Assembly: GCA_902729315.2 (NCBI GenBank)
Contig: LR746274.1
Coordinates: forward strand, 7,437,037 to 7,501,036
Direction of reading: 5' to 3'
From: Spirodela intermedia
Lineage: Eukaryota; Streptophyta; Magnoliopsida; Alismatales; Araceae
Length of the DNA stretch: 64,000 bases
Of this stretch, positions 61,187-64,000 are shown one piece after another; the stretch's first letter is position 1; every line of letters starts with the position of its first letter. Made by a program: the position numbers and the translations under genes. Below the pieces are notes generated by a model. The model saw only the letters and a program-made list of their open reading frames with translations, did no database searches and had not been told where the DNA came from.

Positions 61187-61204
61187 TCCCTGGCAATAGT
61201 GCCA
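61187..61204 (-). promoter_or_regulatory. Primer-binding site, unit 3
   Basis: TGGCACTATTGCCAGGGA on the minus strand; tRNA-Asp type, mismatches all transitions. Confidence 0.72.
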
Positions 61205-61432
61205 AAATTTGACGTGACTTAGTCGTTGTATATTAAATCACACAAATCTAAAATTTATAAAACTAGAAAATATGAATTTTCAGATATTTAGAAGTATTTC
61301 TGAACAAATATATCAATTATAATTTAATAAAACTTCTAAAAAAAGCAGTAATTTTCTTCCCACGTCATGTTGCATGTCTCTATATTACACACCAACTAGG
61401 CAATCTGGAAAATTATTCCTCAAAGTATAGTT

Positions 61433-61435
<3 letters not shown>

Positions 61436-61472
<37 letters not shown>
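61436..61472. repeat. TC microsatellite
   Basis: Uninterrupted TC repeat of about 37 bp; its purity suggests it is young compared with the CT tract of the cassette. Confidence 0.9.
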
Positions 61473-61475
<3 letters not shown>

Positions 61476-61500
61476 AGATATACATATATATCACATAATA

Positions 61501-61770
61501 AATTCTGATGCCCACGTTGGGAATGCAAGCGTAGAAACTTCTTGGAGATCTTATCTGAACCCTGGGGTTCCTGTTCTGGGGAATTTTTGGGATGCCCAGA
61601 AGGGCCAAAGAGCTGGAGCTCTCGATTCTAGTGGAAGGAAGACTGATGACAAGGTAAAACTATTTCAACCCATAAAATTAGTCGCATTCCCGAGAACCAT
61701 TAAAAATTTGGAATAGCCCCAAAAGATGGTTCTCAATGCTGACGGTAATGACAATGGAAAATTCAGATGA
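61501..61770 (+). pseudogene. Unidentified protein-like fragment in the unit 3 insertion
   Basis: Frame reads NSDAHVGNASVETSW, LNPGVPVLGNFWDAQKGQ, SSGRKTDDK, KLVAFPRTIKNLE, one TAG at a Trp-like place, then PQKMVLNADGNDNGKF and TGA. A GT donor-like gtaaaac follows AAG at 61653, so it may be an exon of 51 codons, or a piece of another transposon protein. I do not recognise it. Confidence 0.35.
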
Positions 61771-63060
61771 TAATAGCCCTACAGCATAAATTTTGTTATA
61801 AGTTGAATAAAATACAAACACATATTCTTAATTGTCCTACAGCATAAATTAATAATGAATACTTCACCCCCCAACTTAAAGGAGGCTTGATTGTTTCCTA
61901 ATATTTATAAACTAGGAGAACCACTTATTAATGTTACAGTTGCTTTGTTTGATCATGTTGGTGTTTTGATCAAAAGCCTAATCAATTAAGGACTACCAGC
62001 TTCCATAGGAGTGGCGCATCTTCACTATTTTGGAGTAGATAGAGCCACAAAATTATTATTTTTTTGTTCCACTGATCGATAATAGCCGGTAATTATTCAG
62101 AATTTTTCTCAAAGAATATTATTTTCTATGAATTTTATACTAATAAATAAAAAGAAAATATATTTAAAATTCATGAAAAAAGGAAATAAGGGTGCAGACA
62201 TCAGGACGATGTTAGTGCCTAGCGAATGCAAATCAGGCAAAAATAGAGTTCTGCCTAGTGATTCTTACATAAGCGATTACAAATGATTTAATTGATCAAA
62301 TTTAGATCTGTAAAAGCCGGAAGAATCATAAGTGAATGAAATATATTTTGATAAATTAAAATCACACAAATTATCACTAAATGAAGCGTAAAGTAAGTTG
62401 AAAGTAAGAAAATAGAGTTCGAGTGTCGCAGCGGTGATGCGTCGGCGATGCACTAGAATCTTGAGCATTCGGAAGGATCGTCATGTAGTGTCCATGGCCT
62501 CGAAGGCTCTCCTTTGACAAAGACGACGTGGGCAATCTCTAGATCTCCTTGCGAAGTCTAGAAATCAATGAAATGGGTTGTCGAATCGTCTCTGGCAGCT
62601 ATCACTTGATAGAATGAAAAAATGGCAACTTTGCAGCTCTTTGGTGACTATCACTCAATGGAGAGGAGCTAGATGGAGGCAGGGCACGTGTCAAGGAGCT
62701 TCATCCTCAAGTCTGTGCAGTAAGAGGAGGCTCTTCGTTGCATCTGGTATGCTCTCAAGAGGTGACGACTTGTCTCTCGACGGATTGTCCTCTTCTCGAC
62801 AATGGCTTGTTTGTTGATCAATCGGAGATGCTTTACTTGATGAATTTGCGATCCTTTTATCACGAATCGTTCAACAATTTTAGTAACAATGCTCCGCGAA
62901 TCATGTTGATGAGATTTTTGCCGATGATCCAGCAATTCTAGTTGCTTAATCTTTCACTAGCGATCTTTAGGAAAGTTGCGATAATTAGAGAAAAAAATAT
63001 GAGTTTTGGCTCTAGGATGATTCAAACCCGCACCTCTATTGTGACGTGGGTTTAGCCCCA

Positions 63061-64000
63061 TGACGTGACTCAGTCGTTGTATGTTAAATCACGCAAATAT
63101 AAAATTTATAAAACTAGAAAATACGAATTTTTGGATATTTAGAAGTATTTCTAAATAAATATATCAATTATAATTCAATAAAAATTCCAAAAATAGGGGT
63201 AATTTTCCAGGTTGATCACAGGGATGTAAAATTATATCTGGTAATTATTCAGAATTTTTCTCAATGAATACGATTTTCTTACGAATTTTATACTAGGAAA
63301 TAAAAAGGAAATATATTTAAAATTCTCGAAAAAAAAAGAAATAAGGGTGCGAGCGTCAGGATGACGTCAGCGCCCGGCGAACATGAATCAGGCGGAAACA
63401 GAGTTCCGCCTGGCGATTCTTACGTAAGCGATTACAGACAACTTAATTAATCAAATTAAGATCTGTAAAAGCTGGAAGAATCGTAATTTAACGAAGTATA
63501 GTTTCGTAAATTACAATCACACAAAGTATCACTAAATAAAGCGTAAATTAAATTGAAAGCAGGAAAACAGATCAATGAAGTGGGTCGTCGAATCGTCTCC
63601 GGCGGCTGTCACCCGGCGGAGCGGAAAAACGGCGACTTTGTGGCTCTCCAGCGGCTGTCACCCGTCGGAGAGGAGCTGGATGGAGGTGGGGCGCGTGTTA
63701 GGGAGCTTCATCCTCAGGTCCGCGCAGCAAGAGGAGGCTCTTCATCGCATCTGGTACGCTCTCAGGAGGTGGCAACTAGTCTCCCGGCGGATCGTCCTCT
63801 TCCCGACGACGGCTTGTTCGTCGATCAATCGGAGATGATTTACTTGATGGATTCGCGATCCTTTTATCGTGAATCGTTCAGCAATTTTAGTAGCAATGCT
63901 CCGCGAATCGCGTTGACGAGATTTTCGCCGATGATCCAGCGATTCTCGTTGCTTAATCCTTCACCGGCGATCTGCAGGAAAGTCGCGATAATCAGATAAA
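63061..64000 (-). mobile_element. Young CpG-rich LTR, minus strand, cut by window end
   Basis: Starts tgacgtgactcagtcgttg (the inverted LTR end) directly after gcccca of the older LTR. CpG content is high, as in the young plus LTR at 19861-21492. About 150 bp are missing near 63570 (junction aacagatcaatgaag). The 148-codon frame here (63553-63999) is LTR sequence, not a gene. Confidence 0.8.

Larger units (their letters stand above)
61359..62077. mobile_element. Insertion of about 720 bp, unit 3 only
   Basis: Not present at the equivalent site in units 1 and 2, where about 35 bp of LTR stand instead. Mosaic: unknown DNA with a TC microsatellite, an open frame (61501-61770), a piece of element 3' region on the minus strand (about 61795-61880, cacatattcttaattgtcc), and a further unknown piece with a 32-codon open frame (about 61892-61990). 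No terminal repeats seen. Confidence 0.75.
61210..63060 (-). mobile_element. 5' LTR of minus-strand element, interrupted, unit 3
   Basis: LTR end at 61210, runs to 61358, is replaced by foreign DNA, resumes at about 62078 (ataatagccggtaattattc) and breaks again at 63060 (gggtttagcccca), where a younger LTR begins. The segment cactagttgcc... is shortened to cacctctattg near 63040. Confidence 0.83.
44309..64000. repeat. Tandem macro-repeat, unit 3 (incomplete)
   Basis: Third direct copy. It follows unit 2 closely up to about 56406, where about 1.7 kb is missing, and again up to 61358, where about 720 bp of unrelated sequence is inserted. A younger minus-strand LTR starts at 63061 inside the old one. 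The window ends before the expected plus LTR, so it cannot be told whether a fourth unit follows. Confidence 0.9.

Noticed and set aside
63553-63999. 148-codon frame at the right edge, with similar frames at 13776, 20406 and 43141
   Set aside because: They recur wherever this part of the LTR occurs, in either orientation, and shift with small deletions; non-coding LTR sequence.
1-64000. CRISPR arrays, operons, bacterial-type systems
   Set aside because: Introns, LTR elements and codon patterns are of a plant nucleus; short repeats here are microsatellites or LTR duplications.

Overview
This window is plant nuclear DNA, almost certainly repeat-rich heterochromatin of an angiosperm. Evidence: degraded Ty3/gypsy polyproteins of the OTA/Athila-like type, LTRs of about 1.6 kb with a primer-binding site resembling the 3' end of tRNA-Asp, AT-rich DNA full of TGG-to-TAG and CAG-to-TAG stops, and intron-containing fragments of two plant gene families (LARP1-type La-motif protein and an At1g21780-type BTB/POZ protein). 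The strongly GC-rich first LARP exon would suit a monocot, but I cannot name the species.

Layout. The window is three direct copies of one unit of about 22.15 kb: unit 1 = 1-22155, unit 2 = 22156-44308, unit 3 = 44309-64000 (incomplete at the right). From left to right each unit holds: (a) a plus-strand leader, gag, acidic linker and an unrecognised open region (ORFX) with no pol; (b) a captured cassette of about 4.5 kb with BTB and LARP1-like gene pieces on the minus strand; (c) about 95 bp of LTR fused inside a second, truncated plus-strand element with gag C-terminus, protease, RT, RNase H and integrase, all broken; (d) its 3' region, polypurine tract and the start of a plus LTR; (e) a palindrome of about 2.1 kb made of two head-to-head LTR halves (left arm cut in unit 3); (f) a minus-strand gag + ORFX element with a decayed PBS and a minus LTR; (g) a short polypurine/partial LTR segment and a plus LTR that leads into the next unit. 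Segment (g) is seen only in units 1 and 2, because unit 3 is disrupted by insertions and then leaves the window.

How the parts relate. The same LTR family drives both gag-ORFX elements; the minus and plus LTRs stand back to back, so their promoters would fire outward. Gag-ORFX without pol occurs six times in two orientations with the same structure, which suggests a non-autonomous lineage dependent on the pol-bearing relative. The plus leaders lack the PBS. The LARP1-like gene is the only thing here that could still make an intact protein: units 2 and 3 keep an ATG, four exons with GT-AG introns and a stop (238 and 244 codons), while unit 1 has lost the ATG and carries two 1-bp deletions. No tRNA, rRNA or CRISPR was seen.
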